Positions 20,661 to 31,172 are shown, numbered from the stretch's first letter. The stretch is DNA of 31,283 nt from Acanthaster planci (GCF_001949145.1 NW_019091385.1:1287035-1318317); one strand, 5' to 3'. The notes: generated by a model from the letters alone, not told the origin. Translations and numbers: made by a program.

Positions 20661-21083
20661 TCAGACTGGAGTGATTTCCCATACAGTCGAGCCGTAAAAG
20701 CCCATTATTAGACTACTTTGATATGTTTTGACGTATCCAAGACACTGGGACTGTGTGCCCTGAGCATTATTGTCAGGTATGTTTGGCGCCTTTTGCGTCT
20801 TTGCATTCAAGGATGTGCTATTCAGATCGCAGTTGAACATGAAATGACCCTGTGAACGAGTCTGGCATGGCACGGCGTGAGCTTCTTCTGTTGGTGTTGG
20901 CTGCTGATCTGTCATAGTAACCCATAGGTCTATGGAAGTCATCGGCGATAGCGGCTCTATGATATTTCCCACAGAGGCGTGTGTTACTGTTAGCCGTAGC
21001 CAAGACTTTTCTTCGTACGGCCGGTTTATACGCGCGATGGCATCCGACACTATCTGGGCGTGCGCCACGTGTTCGCCCGACCC
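20661..21083 (-). CDS. Candidate minus-strand exon, unknown protein
   Basis: I do not recognise the product. The frame is open for about 140 codons, from just after a TAG at 21084 (possible 3' splice site CACGTGTAG) to a stop at 20661. Composition is protein-like, with alternating hydrophobic and charged residues early on (SWLRLTVTHASVG, TSIDLWVTMTD), then a Thr/Pro/Gln/Asn-rich part with a few cysteines. The upstream pyrimidine tract is weak and there is no good ATG at the start, so it would need an upstream exon. A second minus frame overlaps part of it (20818-21213). It may be an exon, a pseudogene or a chance open frame. Confidence 0.22.
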   Translation of the reverse strand, partial: GSGEHVAHAQIVSDAIARINRPYEEKSWLRLTVTHASVGNIIEPLSPMTSIDLWVTMTDQQPTPTEEAHAVPCQTRSQGHFMFNCDLNSTSLNAKTQKAPNIPDNNAQGTQSQCLGYVKTYQSSLIMGFYGSTVWEITPV

Positions 21084-21517
21084 CTACACGTGATACACGT
21101 CGCAATTCCGTCGGGACAATCTGATATTTATGCATTCGAACCACTAAAACTATAAGATGTTTTTTCGAAATGCTGAGACTACCAAGAGACTTCGAAATGG
21201 CCGCCCTCTCCACGTCAGGATATACTTACACGTGCTGATAAGCCTTATCCGTTGTCCCGGAGAAAACGTGACATTCCAGTCCAAAATGATGAGCTAAGTG
21301 GCGGTGATCAATCTCACTGCACTCCCCTGCCAGGATTATACTTGTCAATGGGTTCTCAGTCGTCCCTTTTTTCTGTTTGAGAATTTCTCATGAAAACAAA
21401 TGCATGTTCTCTGTTTCCCTGAAACGTTGGGATGAACTTCCCTCCCCGGGACACTTGGACCCACTTCACAGAAAAATGAGGGTCGCACCTCGGGTCACAG
21501 ATAGCTATGGTATATAT

Positions 21518-21870
21518 TAAGTGTCCTTGGCGATCATAGCGATGAAAGCATCGATCAACCACCCGGAAACCCGTGCTCTTGGAAAAGAGAGTTCCGGGCA
21601 ACCGCTGCTGAGAAATGGGCGATGGAGATGCAAAGCAGACGGCAGGTGAGGAAACAGCTCCAGGGACAGCTTAAAAATGCACGAATATACGTATACCTGG
21701 CTTGGCATGGAGTCATTGGCGTAGACGCCTGATCAGTGTTCTCGATTGCATAAACTTCCCGCGTTAACATAATGCAAAGATTAGAACAGGCCTTCTCCAA
21801 GGACCTTGCAAATTTATGAAATACACTTGAACCAACGTTTATGCTTCGGCTGATTACAGAGGACATAGCT
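21518..21870 (-). CDS. Candidate two-exon minus-strand small gene, unknown protein
   Basis: Unrecognised. Exon one would run 21870-21697: a pyrimidine-rich 3' splice-like site (CTTCCTTTTACAAG) lies just before an ATG at 21866, and the frame runs 56 codons to a donor CCAG/gtatac. An 89-base intron ends in TCTCAG at 21608. The phases agree, and exon two continues about 30 codons to a TAA near 21518. The product would be about 86 residues, beginning MSSVISRSINVGSSVFHKF. Alternatively, a different frame of the second segment is open from 21604 to a TGA at 21356 (about 83 codons, e.g. KWVQVSRGGKFIPTFQG) and also looks protein-like. Both cannot be right. Confidence 0.22.
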
Positions 21871-22261
21871 CTTGTAAAAGGAAGTCAATGGTTGATTTGA
21901 GATGGATTCTTGAAACTTAATTTAGGCTAAAACACGATGTGCCAGTCGTTCTCAGGGTCATTCTCATGTTCAATCACGATCTAAATAGCACACCCTGGAA
22001 TGTTAAAAGCCCCCGAATTCTAATTGGCTACGGACAAAATCAGAAACAGTGATCTGTAAATTCATATTTGCTGATTTTCCCGCTCGATCGTTCTTGGCGC
22101 TTTACGCCTTGCAGACGTCCTTGCAAAGAAGCAGAAGGCGCCACACGCACACTGACAATTTATGTGTTTTAAGACTCGTCGCTGCGAGAAATCGCTTCAA
22201 TCTGGTATCGCAAACACGACGCCTATGGAAATCACTCTGGCTTATAGAGTAAAGGCTCGTT

Positions 22262-22413
22262 CATACTTCAGGCGAATGTGAAAGCGAATCTAATTTGAAG
22301 TCATGACAACTTTGCGGCAACATTTCGCTCGAGTTGAAATGTTTTCAACTTTTGCGAATTCGCAACGTGAATATTTGATCTGACGTCACAAATTCGCTTT
22401 CGCGCAAAGTATG
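22262..22413. mobile_element. Foldback element family 6
   Basis: The left arm CATACTT..GCGAATGTGAAAGCGAAT (22262-22289) pairs with ATTCGCTTTCGCGCAAAGTATG (22392-22413), the latter shortened by a few bases. An internal inverted pair, AGTTGAAA / TTTTCAACT, lies in the middle. A perfect CRE (TGACGTCA, 22381-22388) sits inside the right arm. It has the form of a palindromic MITE; no target duplication was resolved. Confidence 0.6.
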
Positions 22414-22587
22414 TGCTAGCCTTTCAAACATTACAATGGCGACCATTCGTCAGCCAACATTATCATATAACGGAAAGTTTTGGACGGTCTACCACCTGGA
22501 CGAGAAGCAAGTTTGTGGTAGCATGTAGCTGGATAATTGGAGGCTGATAAAAACGTGTCTCTCTGCCAGTGATATGCCTTACAAGAA

Positions 22588-22847
22588 AAGAGTGTTGATA
22601 CTTATGCAAGCACTGGGCACCAAACAGGGTTCCATAACATCGTTTCCACAATTAGTGTGAAGACTTATCATCAACAGTAATCATCAGAATTCACTTGTGT
22701 CATGTGTCACACAGACCAACTTACATAAAAGCAAACGGTTTCGTCCAAACGGGTTGGTATGTGTGCTCTTTTGTAAGGAATCCATTACGTTCTGGTCTGA
22801 AATGTCACGAGTGTGTTATACAATTTATTACTTTCTGAGACGCCACC
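22588..22847 (-). repeat. Inverted dispersed repeat family 5, copy 2
   Basis: Reverse-complement partner of 19436-19642, longer by about 50 bases because it keeps a segment after GACGAAACC that copy 1 has lost. The outermost homology ends at GGTGGCGTCTC on one side and CAACACTCTT on the other, giving consistent element borders in both copies. Confidence 0.85.
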
Positions 22848-23509
22848 CTGATTAACAAGCTACGATTATATAACAACGGTGAAAATGCCCAATTACGGGT
22901 AGTTATGTTGGTGTGTGTCTTCACACAACAAGGCCAGACGTTTCAAGTTATGTCTGCTAAATCTTTGTTCCTTTTCAAGCGTCTTGGTGACCCGTCACGT
23001 TGGAATTATAGGGTTGTAGTGTTATTTTTGATTATATGTAGCCAAGTCATGAATGTTTTCTTTTACTTATATATAGCAACACGCTTTATTGAGTTTTATT
23101 ACAGTGTCCTTACTGTATGGTCATCTGTGCGTCTACAATCTTTGAATCGTAGGTCTTTGCGTTGATAAACACAGTGTCCTCTCCATAATTTTCATTCAGT
23201 TATCATTGCTTATTCTGGTTCAGTTACGAATTAAAGTTTGGGAATTTTGCTTAGCATTACGTAAAGTCCATGACAGGGGCCTTGCAACTTTCACTGTAAC
23301 TTCTGGTATAGAGGTCTATAGCACAAAACAGTTTTAATTTCCAAATTGTGTCACGGTGTTTTGTAATGATGCGACATGTTACACAATCTGGAATGCCCCC
23401 CCCCGACTGGGGTAATAGGTTGCACAATCAACAAAACGACAGTTGCCCCCCTCCGAGTTAAAATATGCCAGGAGTGTTTAATTCTAGTCTGGTGTAAGCT
23501 ATGGGCTCC

Positions 23510-23625
23510 CGAACTGGACCAAGAGAGGGCGCGTTTTTCTTTGCGAAACTGACTCCTTTGGTAGTAACTGCGCATCGCCAACATGGCTCTTTTCAAACGG
23601 TGAGGGGTGCTTCTGCTCGGGGCGG
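23510..23625 (+). repeat. Dispersed repeat family 1, copy B
   Basis: Same order as copy A at 1866-2045: CCAAGAGAGGGCGC, a GACTCC-TTTGGT block, CTGCGCATCGCCA, then the 25-bp identical block at 23582-23606, then TTCTGCTC. It is more compact than copy A and may be closer to the ancestral form. It directly precedes the small gene model at 23667. Confidence 0.75.
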
Positions 23626-23666
23626 ATACTAGAGGACAAGTTTCCAAAGGCAACAGGACCGAGAAA

Positions 23667-24094
23667 ATGGACTTAAGGCATTCAGATTTGTGGAAGGGTC
23701 GTAAATGGTACAATAGGCTACAGAGACTCGTGCGACGTATCTTGAAGGTACGCTTCAGTAAGATGGTAAGATTTATCTTTCGTGTACGAATACGTCAAAG
23801 AGGGATTTTCCGCGTGGACATTCCTTCACTTTTGCGCAACGCATGATGGTAAAAGCCGAACTACATCCTACCTATGGGAACGAGGTCTCCCAGACTAAGA
23901 GATGCCATTACTAAGTTACCACCACACTCACGTGTGCGTTCTTGAACTTGGAGGAGCGAAGTACCACCCCAGTGATGGCTTTCCTCTCTCGTACAGGTGC
24001 TGCATGGTATGATTTCTTCACGAAAAGCGAAAGACGGATCGCGAGAATGGTGGATAAGAAACATGGTATTGTTTCATCCGAAGAACGAGGATGA
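23667..24094 (+). CDS. Candidate two-exon micro-gene, basic 62-residue protein of unknown function
   Basis: No family recognised. The ATG at 23667 has a full Kozak context (A at -3, G at +4). Exon one (23667-23757) ends at a near-consensus donor, TCA/gtaaga. A 239-base intron ends in a pyrimidine-rich acceptor (CTTTCCTCTCTCGTACAG, ending 23996). Exon two starts at 23997 with matching phase and stops at TGA 24092-24094. The product starts MDLRHSDLWKGRKWYNRLQR and continues with AAWYDFFTKSERRIARMV. It is strongly Arg/Lys-rich and aromatic and would form amphipathic helices, with no signal peptide or membrane segment. The same frame stays open after the TGA to a second TGA at 24296-24298, so a longer, broken coding sequence is an alternative. 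The 5' end lies by repeat copy B. The model is inferred from splice signals only. Confidence 0.3.
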
Positions 24095-24377
24095 AAAAGG
24101 GAGTGCCAAAGGTCCTACACTTTCCTGTCGGGAAAAAATAGAATCGCCAGTTCGGACCTTCACTTCAGCAAATCGCTCCAATTCAACAGCAACTTGAAGG
24201 TGCTTGACTCCCTCGCTCTGCGCAAGGTTGTGGTTCAACAGAGCTCAGAAGACTGCCATCATTCAATAATATTTTGCCAGACAACCGTGAACGAATGAAA
24301 AGTAAATTATATATCATTTCCAATGAGCGAACACGTCAGTCGATTCACGTGTGCCGTACACGTGACTGCTCCTTCGG

Positions 24378-24560
24378 ATGGGCTGGTTTCCGAAACAGAG
24401 TAGACCTATGTTGTTTTCAGCAACACATGAGGACTGGGAAAAACTTGTAACAGACTTCCCCTCGGGAGACCTGTTTTTCTCAGCAAGGATTGTATCTTGG
24501 ATACTTTGGCTGATGGGGAGGGGGAGTCGCAACCCAACGAAGAAGTCCGGACTACATTGA
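24378..24560 (+). CDS. Candidate exon, unknown protein
   Basis: An open frame of 60 codons to a TGA. It contains a good 3' splice-like site (CCTATGTTGTTTTCAG, ending near 24420), after which the peptide HEDWEKLVTDFPSGDLFFSA and a tryptophan-rich hydrophobic stretch look protein-like. It could be a further exon of the 23667 model, but I could not join the phases with confidence, and chance remains possible. Confidence 0.18.
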   Translation: MGWFPKQSRPMLFSATHEDWEKLVTDFPSGDLFFSARIVSWILWLMGRGSRNPTKKSGLH

Positions 24561-24599
24561 TCCAGTATGCATTCAGAACGCCTTCACGTCAGGTTTATT

Positions 24600-27060
24600 A
24601 GACCGAGGGGACTGCCACCAAGCGTCCATTATCATCCAGGCCTCCTGTCAGCAACGCTCCACACTGCCACTTATGGTCTATTTTCCTACCCCTCCCCCCA
24701 AAGTTTTCCCATCGTAAGAAAAGTAACAAAAGGTCCCTCCTAACGCTCCAAGCCGATTTTCAGAAAAGTTTTTATTTTTTGGGGGGGGAGCACAAATTCC
24801 ACAGACTTCAACGCATAGTAATTCGTATCAGTAATTCATTCAAACGAAATCCTTTCTTTCCAGTTTGATGACTTATTATGCCTTTTATTTATATGATAAA
24901 TAGGATTCGATGTGTTGACCGAATCCACGGTTTGCCAAGCACCCAATCATTGTAGGAAAACAGAGGAGAGACTTTTGAATTTTAATCAGTTAGTTTTCAA
25001 GCAAGCCAGCGGACAAGAAAATGCGTGGGTACAATCACAGTGCACTACGCACGTTAAGATGGCAGATCTCAGGAAAACTCAAAACCGTCATTGGAATGTG
25101 CTCTTGTTTCTGCGTATAAATGAGAGAAGGCCCTTTTTAACTCTCCGCCAGCATTTGAAAGCTTTGCTTTGCTCTTTTGTGTGTGTGTGTGTGTGAATCG
25201 TACATAAGATGTCAAGATTTAAGTGCGTGAGGGGAACGAGGTAACATGTCGACTGCCGTGTCCGTGAACTGAGGGGTTCGGAAAGAACACGCGTAGGCCT
25301 GTTTCAAGTCTTTACCCAAACATCACAAAACGCTCGTTTGCAACATGATAATTTTTTCCTTTTGATAGTTTGAAAGATCTGGAATCTGCGAAGATAAATT
25401 GGGCGATTAAAAAATATATACCGAGAGTAGTTCCTCGGAAAAAGCAACGATTTGCCTCTACTTTTGTACCCTCATGACAAATTTAAGAGCAGAATCTAAT
25501 GGAGACCGATGACATATTCCATATTCGGATTTATACACATGATGATTTTGAGCTTTTCTGGAATTGACTCTACAACGCCTGGGGGGGGTTACATTGATGT
25601 TCGGGGATTGAGACTCGGGTTGAAAAAGACTTCAATGCCTAGTGTTATGCAGGGAAATCTCTATACTTAGCACTGCTCTTTATTATTGCGTGAACAAATG
25701 AAATTACTCCTTAAATTGAACAATCTGACTTCCAACAACCGAATACTTTTTCTTAGCTGGCCGAAATAGCTGCCCGCCTCCTTAGTGATAATATTTAATC
25801 GGCTCCCTTGAAATAAGCCTCACTCGCAGCATGCAGCGCGTCTGCCCGCGCTAGACACGCCCCGAAAATGAATATCCAAATCTGTTTCATATCTTTGGGT
25901 GGGGCTACCGCAGAGTCCGTCGTCACTGATGACTCACGCCTGCATCATAGCAACCGCTGGGAGTCCTCCTGTTTGACACATGCATATTTGGTAAAAATGC
26001 TCCGTGCATTTCGAGCGGTCCGTCTGTGACCAGCAAGTACAGTGTGTATTTCAGCGAAGTCTCTTATCTGATAATTCGATAGAACTGGAAACAGCGGGCA
26101 CATCATCCAGTTAGTCATTCTTGTCTTCTTTATTTGTCCTGAGATGTGATAAAATTGGTAAATAAACACTGTACCTATTCCCGCGTGCCAGTTATCGTGT
26201 TAAAACTGACAGCTTTAATGCGATTCAAAGTATGCGAAACATAATCCTTATAAATCTCATTGACGTCAGTGTAATTTCATGTTGTTCTTTGTTCGTGTTT
26301 CCAGCAAACTGATGTGTTCAGCTGATTTTTTTCTGAACGATCCTTGTCATTTACTATGCCGTGCAATTTTGTTTTCACTTAATATGACAGATTAAATAAG
26401 TTTACTGGGTCGAAGAACATCTGTCTTTTCTACAATATAAAATAAACACGGCATGAAGTTTGCGTCGTGTTGCGAGTATAGTTTTGGTTTCGGTACACCA
26501 AAAAGGCGAAATAGGCAATATGATTTTCAAAAATCGTTGTTGGTAAAAATATTACAATAATTATATACCATTTTAAGTAAAACTTGCTCTTGGAAACGGG
26601 TGTTTCTTCACATCTTCATGATTAGCGTTCGATTTATACAGAAAAAACTTGCCCAGTATTGTTCAAACTCTTGAAAATTTTGTTCTTTAAATGAGAAGCC
26701 TCCTATTCCGTTTGGGACAAAATAATGGATATCCCAATCACCTCTCGTACGGGCGTCAAGATTTTGTTTATGTTCATGAAAGGGGTCTCTCTACTCGACA
26801 TCAATCACTTTATACGCTGAGAATGTTCGCGTTTCATATTGTCCCCAAACGCACCCACGGTAAATTTAGGGTGTCTCCTCTTACGCGTTTGGACTCTGGG
26901 AGCAATAATTCATTCTTGTACTTCAATTTGATGTGTACATTAGCGGGTTATGCCAACAGCATCAAATTTAGGTTCAATCGCAAAGGTGTATACTGTGTCA
27001 GTGAAAACTCGTCTTACCTTTGCGTTACAAATTCGCCTATTATGAACTAATGAATTTCAA
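24600..27060. other. Unassigned stretch, no supported gene
   Basis: Holds an 8-base G run (24781-24788), a short GT microsatellite (25179-25194), an 8-base G run (25581-25588), a partial X-box half site (CATAGCAAC at about 25946) beside an AP-1-like TGACTCA, and a perfect CRE TGACGTCA at 26261-26268. Open frames at 24912-25196 and 26691-27050 lack any supporting signal. Confidence 0.45.
25179..25194. repeat. Short GT microsatellite
   Basis: Eight GT dinucleotides in a row. Simple-sequence DNA with no other context. Confidence 0.8.
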
Positions 27061-27081
27061 TTTATAATTTGCACAGAACTA

Positions 27082-27215
27082 AATATGTGCGTTTCACAAA
27101 AGTGCACCTCCAAGAGTTTGCAACGCGCTGGCCAATCACAGTGCGTGAAATCTGTCAACCCCGTGCGCGTTTGGAAATGGTCAACAAATTTCGCGCGTTG
27201 TGAATCGCCCGTATT
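27082..27215. mobile_element. Foldback MITE family 3, internally deleted copy
   Basis: The left arm matches 7139-7230 closely (GTTTCACAA.AGTGC, AAGAGTTTG.AACGCG, GGCCAATCACA, GCG.GAAAT). The right arm keeps CAACAAATTTCGCGCGTTGTG, then jumps straight to the terminal AATCGCCCGTATT, losing about 42 bases of the palindrome. The termini (AATATG.., ..CCGTATT) agree with the full copy. Confidence 0.75.
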
Positions 27216-27393
27216 GAGCAGTGCAAGCTTCGGTGACGTGACAGTAACAGTGCCCTCAGTCGGGTCAGGTCGCTAGGTTTTCATGTAGTTGATGCAAATT
27301 CATGCCGTGAAGGGGGCTTTAATATACAGACACCATGCTGTGTTTGTAAAATAGTGTCAGCTATGAATCCTACTGAACTGAAAATCAGTTGCA

Positions 27394-27750
27394 ATGTCTT
27401 TTATTGCGACCTTACTAAAAATGTGCTGCGTGCATTGCCGTTGGTGGCCGTGTTTTGTCGAACTTAATGATGATATTGATTTGCGTGTTCATTTTAATAT
27501 TTCACTCATGGAAGTGTCGCCTTATGCTATTCGCAACAGCACATCTTTCGGCGCATCTTCCGAACCCACACTGTGCTCGCAGTGTGAATGTAGACAGGAT
27601 CTCTTCGGTGTCCCGCGGCGATGGTCCCTCCTAGTCACAGTTAAGGGCAGTGTCTCCTCTCTATGGTTACTCTACCTGGTACTTCCTGGTTTATGCCAAA
27701 GTTCAGCTGATGGGCAGTGGAAAAGGGGGAAATATTTTCACCGATTCTAA
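27394..27750 (+). CDS. Candidate ORF, unknown Cys-rich protein
   Basis: A 118-codon plus-strand frame starts ATG (context gcaATGT) and ends TAA. It has a Cys/Trp cluster near the start (CCVHCRWWPC), two NxS/T sequons in the middle, a CSQCECRQ segment, and a hydrophobic stretch near the C-terminus (SSLWLLYLVLPGLC). The composition is more protein-like than that of most frames here, but there is no known domain, promoter or poly(A) signal, and coding status is uncertain. Confidence 0.2.
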   Translation: MSFIATLLKMCCVHCRWWPCFVELNDDIDLRVHFNISLMEVSPYAIRNSTSFGASSEPTLCSQCECRQDLFGVPRRWSLLVTVKGSVSSLWLLYLVLPGLCQSSADGQWKRGKYFHRF

Positions 27751-28138
27751 CTGTAAAAATTGAACAAGTACGCTATAAATCCAAGCCTTCAATTTCCTCA
27801 TCATGCGGCTGATGTCCCAAAGTCGATTTTAAGTTCGCCCCGTTAATTAAACAATCAGACGTATATGACCAACTGACAACGATTTGTGTCATACGTGAAG
27901 TTTATTCCGCCCTTAATTCTGACTTTTTCTAAATGGGAATTTTGAGTTATGAGAATTCATGTTTCGAATGGAATGTGGTTCGATCACTATAGTCTTTTCT
28001 CCGTGTGAGTTGCAGTTTCGCACTCGTAATGTAGGCATACTGCCACTCTGATCTAACCAGTGACGAAGAAACTCCCTGTCTCCATCTGATACCGGCTACA
28101 TTTTCCATTGGTTTCACTTCTAGCTGCTCTGGTGGTCG

Positions 28139-28714
28139 CTACGTGTTAATATGAGCAGGTATTTTCATGTCCCTGGTCCCCTGTGAGCCGAAATTAAACT
28201 CTTGAAAACTACAGGCCTCCCCATGGCCGGCCCCAGGCAGAATCCTGATTGTATGCTGTAGTAGTCCAGCAATCATCGGCCTATAGGCGACCGTAGGTTC
28301 GCGCTCGAACTTGCTCAAACCAAACAGGCTAAGGACTGGCGATCGCATTTACCGCCCGAATGGTACGCTTCAGCATCACCTTCGGATACGAACTTATCTG
28401 CTCCTGCACCAGATTACCCGATTTTTCCTTATTAAGGTGCCCCCCCTCATCACTCTGCAGCTTCACCCCGCCCCGTCCCCCAATCTCGCACAGATTTGGT
28501 GTCACAATCACAGACTGGACATCGGCGTATATCAAAAGTATGATCGTGAATGACAATATTGAGATATTCTTCTGTCTCGGCCCTCAATCATAATTGCACC
28601 CTCCGGCACTGCCTGACATCCGGGGAATAATTCACCCCTCCCTTGGTGAGCGTCCATTGCTGCTGTTGTGTGTCTTTTCCCGTCACTTTTACGCAAACTC
28701 ATTTTGCCAGTCAT
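28139..28714 (-). pseudogene. Series of protein-like minus-strand frames, unknown
   Basis: Three adjoining minus-strand frames are open in turn: 28714-28532 (starts MTGKMSLRKSDGKRHTTA), 28556-28329 (contains YPKVMLKRTIRAVNAIAS) and 28348-28139 (contains TVAYRPMIAGLLQHTIRILP). They overlap by about 20 bases, as a frameshifted coding sequence would. A 7-base C run at 28440-28446 falls inside the second. No family was recognised and no strong splice sites were found. Confidence 0.18.
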
Positions 28715-28817
28715 CTCAAGCAGGTTTTTCTAGTTAATTAACCTTTCCAGTGATATTAATTATTTTGACTATGTCGCTCACATTATTTCCGGGTGGTCAT
28801 TGAGACTGAATCTCACC

Positions 28818-28848
28818 ATTGGTCCAGTGTGCAAGCAACTTCTATTGG
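28818..28848 (+). promoter_or_regulatory. Paired CCAAT boxes
   Basis: Inverted CCAAT boxes, CCATTGGTC at 28818-28822 and CTATTGGTC at 28844-28848, are spaced 26 bp apart and followed by a weak TATA-like GGTTTTTTATC. The same ATTGGTC pairing is seen at 14155-14211. No transcript was identified. Confidence 0.25.
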
Positions 28849-29099
28849 TCAGGGTTTTTTATCAGGCAGAACCGCATGGAATGTGAAATACAGCTTCTTA
28901 TTACATGTCTGATTGTTGTTTGTCAGTGATAAATGACGAACCAGGGAAATTGAAATTGGAATGGTGGCCCTGAATGGACACGGCACGGTTGTGAGTTGTT
29001 GTCGTGACACTGTTTTTTTTTTGGGGGGGGCGTCGTTTTTGTTTTTCGTGTCCGTTTTAGGACTTCTATTTTTCACGAAACAATTGTTGTACAGCATCG

Positions 29100-30290
29100 T
29101 ATTCTTTTCTTATAAGAACATTTTACAAACAAATTTTGACATTTCTTTTTTTATTCAAGGCATCCCCTTTTTTGAAACTTTATTTTCCAACTTTTTTGAA
29201 CTTTTACTTCGAACAAAAGCATTTTACCGTTAGAATTGTTTAAGACAGTGTTTTACAGTATTCGGTGATCACGTGTGGCGTGCTACTCTCATTTTTGAAG
29301 GACTTAATTCGATAGCGGAAAGGTTTTTTATTTGTTTGTCATTTTTTAATGAATGCAAAACTAATTTCAAAATTAACATTTGTTTTTGGTTTGGAAAAAA
29401 ACTGAAATAGGTAGTTGTTTATGTTTCCTTGGACGCCGAGTCTGTCCGAAGACATCTTCTCTGTCGGAGTTGCTTTTAAGCATTGATTTTTGTGAGCAGT
29501 CGACGGCCGTTTGATAGATGGAAATCGATGAGGTCTTGTCCCCATCAGAATCCATTGTTCAAGCCCGGGCGAGCGTCGTGTCTAGTCTAGGAACTGTCAT
29601 TTATGCAGGTGGCTTCAAGGGTCTACGACTGATGAATGATTGACATCCAGTGGACAGGGGATCCCTTGACCTTTTGTGATCCCTCAATCACATAAAAAAA
29701 TAAGAGTGGAAGTTCTGCATAACGAAATCAATGCTTACATCCTGGGATATTTTGAGATTTGGTCGACTTCCGTACCACTGTAATATAACCTCCTGTTAGT
29801 CTAAGCCTTTGCGAGTGCCATGAGGCATTTAGTTCGCATACAGTTCATCCCTACTCAATGCATGCATTTTCTGCAGTTGATCAAGGAATTACAATTCATG
29901 CTGTGACAGCTCCAATTCCACTACGCCTATACTTTGCCTCTTTAACCTATTGTCTCTCTGTTGACGTCTTTTTATTCGTATACTTTTTGGGTTTTTTTTT
30001 TCTCTTCTCATTTCCTTGTAATCAGATTACTGCAGACAGCTTGCCAGTCGAGGACCAATTGCCTGAATTCTCTTGCAGTTATTTCCCTATACGCGTTCAT
30101 TTTTTTCAGTACTCCACAAACATGCAGATCTTTAGTATTAAAAGAGCGAGGATGTCACCGTGCAACCCGTAGCCGACTCAAGGTGTAGACTTCCCCTTGC
30201 ATGCCACCCCCGGATTATTGTACCTTGTTTTACATAATAACACTTGGGTATGTGAACTTTTCTTTCACGAGAACCGTTTCAACGATGCTT
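29100..30290. other. Unassigned AT-rich stretch
   Basis: T-rich sequence giving phenylalanine-rich spurious frames. No repeat partner, promoter cluster or gene was seen. Confidence 0.45.
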
Positions 30291-30299
30291 TATGTCACA

Positions 30300-30700
30300 G
30301 TGATGTTACAAGGCGGAACCCTGGTAACTAACGGCGTCACAAAGCCGTGCACTTTCTCGGATTTGAGGAACAACCCGGTGCCCTGACGAGTTAACATAAC
30401 GTGGACGGACCCTGCGCACTTCATTGATCTGTCTGCCCGGCTGAAGGACCTTGGCACTGCCAACTCGGTGCTTGGACTTGCATGTCTCGCCAGTGTAATC
30501 GGGGCATGGGGTCCTGTCTCTGGGGGCAGCCGAAGGGACCGTCTGACCATAGCTGTGGGCCAGACGAGGGGGGGTTCGTTCCCCCCTAAACACCGCCACG
30601 AAGCTGACTCAGCCGCCACTACAAGGCCGATCAACGGCTATGGTCAGAAATCACGCTTGACAAGGGCGGCTTGCGTGAAGATGCCGCTCCGCTGAAACAG
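30300..30700. other. GC-rich block with long open frames on both strands
   Basis: Two minus-strand frames (30634-30290 and 30599-30306) and one plus-strand frame (30468-30695) are open together, as expected from local GC richness. None shows a domain, so I do not call a gene. A decayed transposon coding region is possible. Confidence 0.3.
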
Positions 30701-31017
30701 CATTCGAACAGCAGTCGGTTTTTTTTCCAGACGTGACTGAAAACGCGTCGAGGATCATGGGTTTCTCGGCACTTATCTGAGTAGGGTGGCTAACCCAGCC
30801 CACCACAGTGTGTCTCACGTGCCAATTCACTGTCTTCTTTCTGGACTCTCTTTTGCCAGCGGTCCATGTTAATTAGTCGCCCTGAGAGGATCCAGGCAAG
30901 CCAAGCCATTTTATGCTGCTACTCAATGTGATCTGGAGCTGAGCTTTGGGGGGGGGGTCTTTTCTATCTGGTCCCAGTAGTAAATGTTTCACAACTCTGG
31001 AGTGATGTTGTGCATTT

Positions 31018-31172
31018 TGGTTGGGTCGAACTGGTCCAACCGACCCGACACGTTACAAATACAAACCGAATCCGACACATAACCGATCTGTGTCCCCGCA
31101 CACTCGACCCGAGGCTGATAAAAAGTAAGTTAAAACTGAACCGAATCGACCCTAAACCGAACAAAACCGAAT
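31018..31172. repeat. Degenerate CCGA-rich simple repeat
   Basis: AACCGA, GACCCGA and AAACCGAA motifs recur about nine times, at irregular 6-30 bp spacing, at the right edge. It resembles a decayed short-unit satellite. Confidence 0.5.

Noticed and set aside
24092-24094. Selenocysteine TGA in the micro-gene
   Set aside because: The frame stays open afterwards, but no SECIS element or selenoprotein motif is recognisable; kept only as a remote option.
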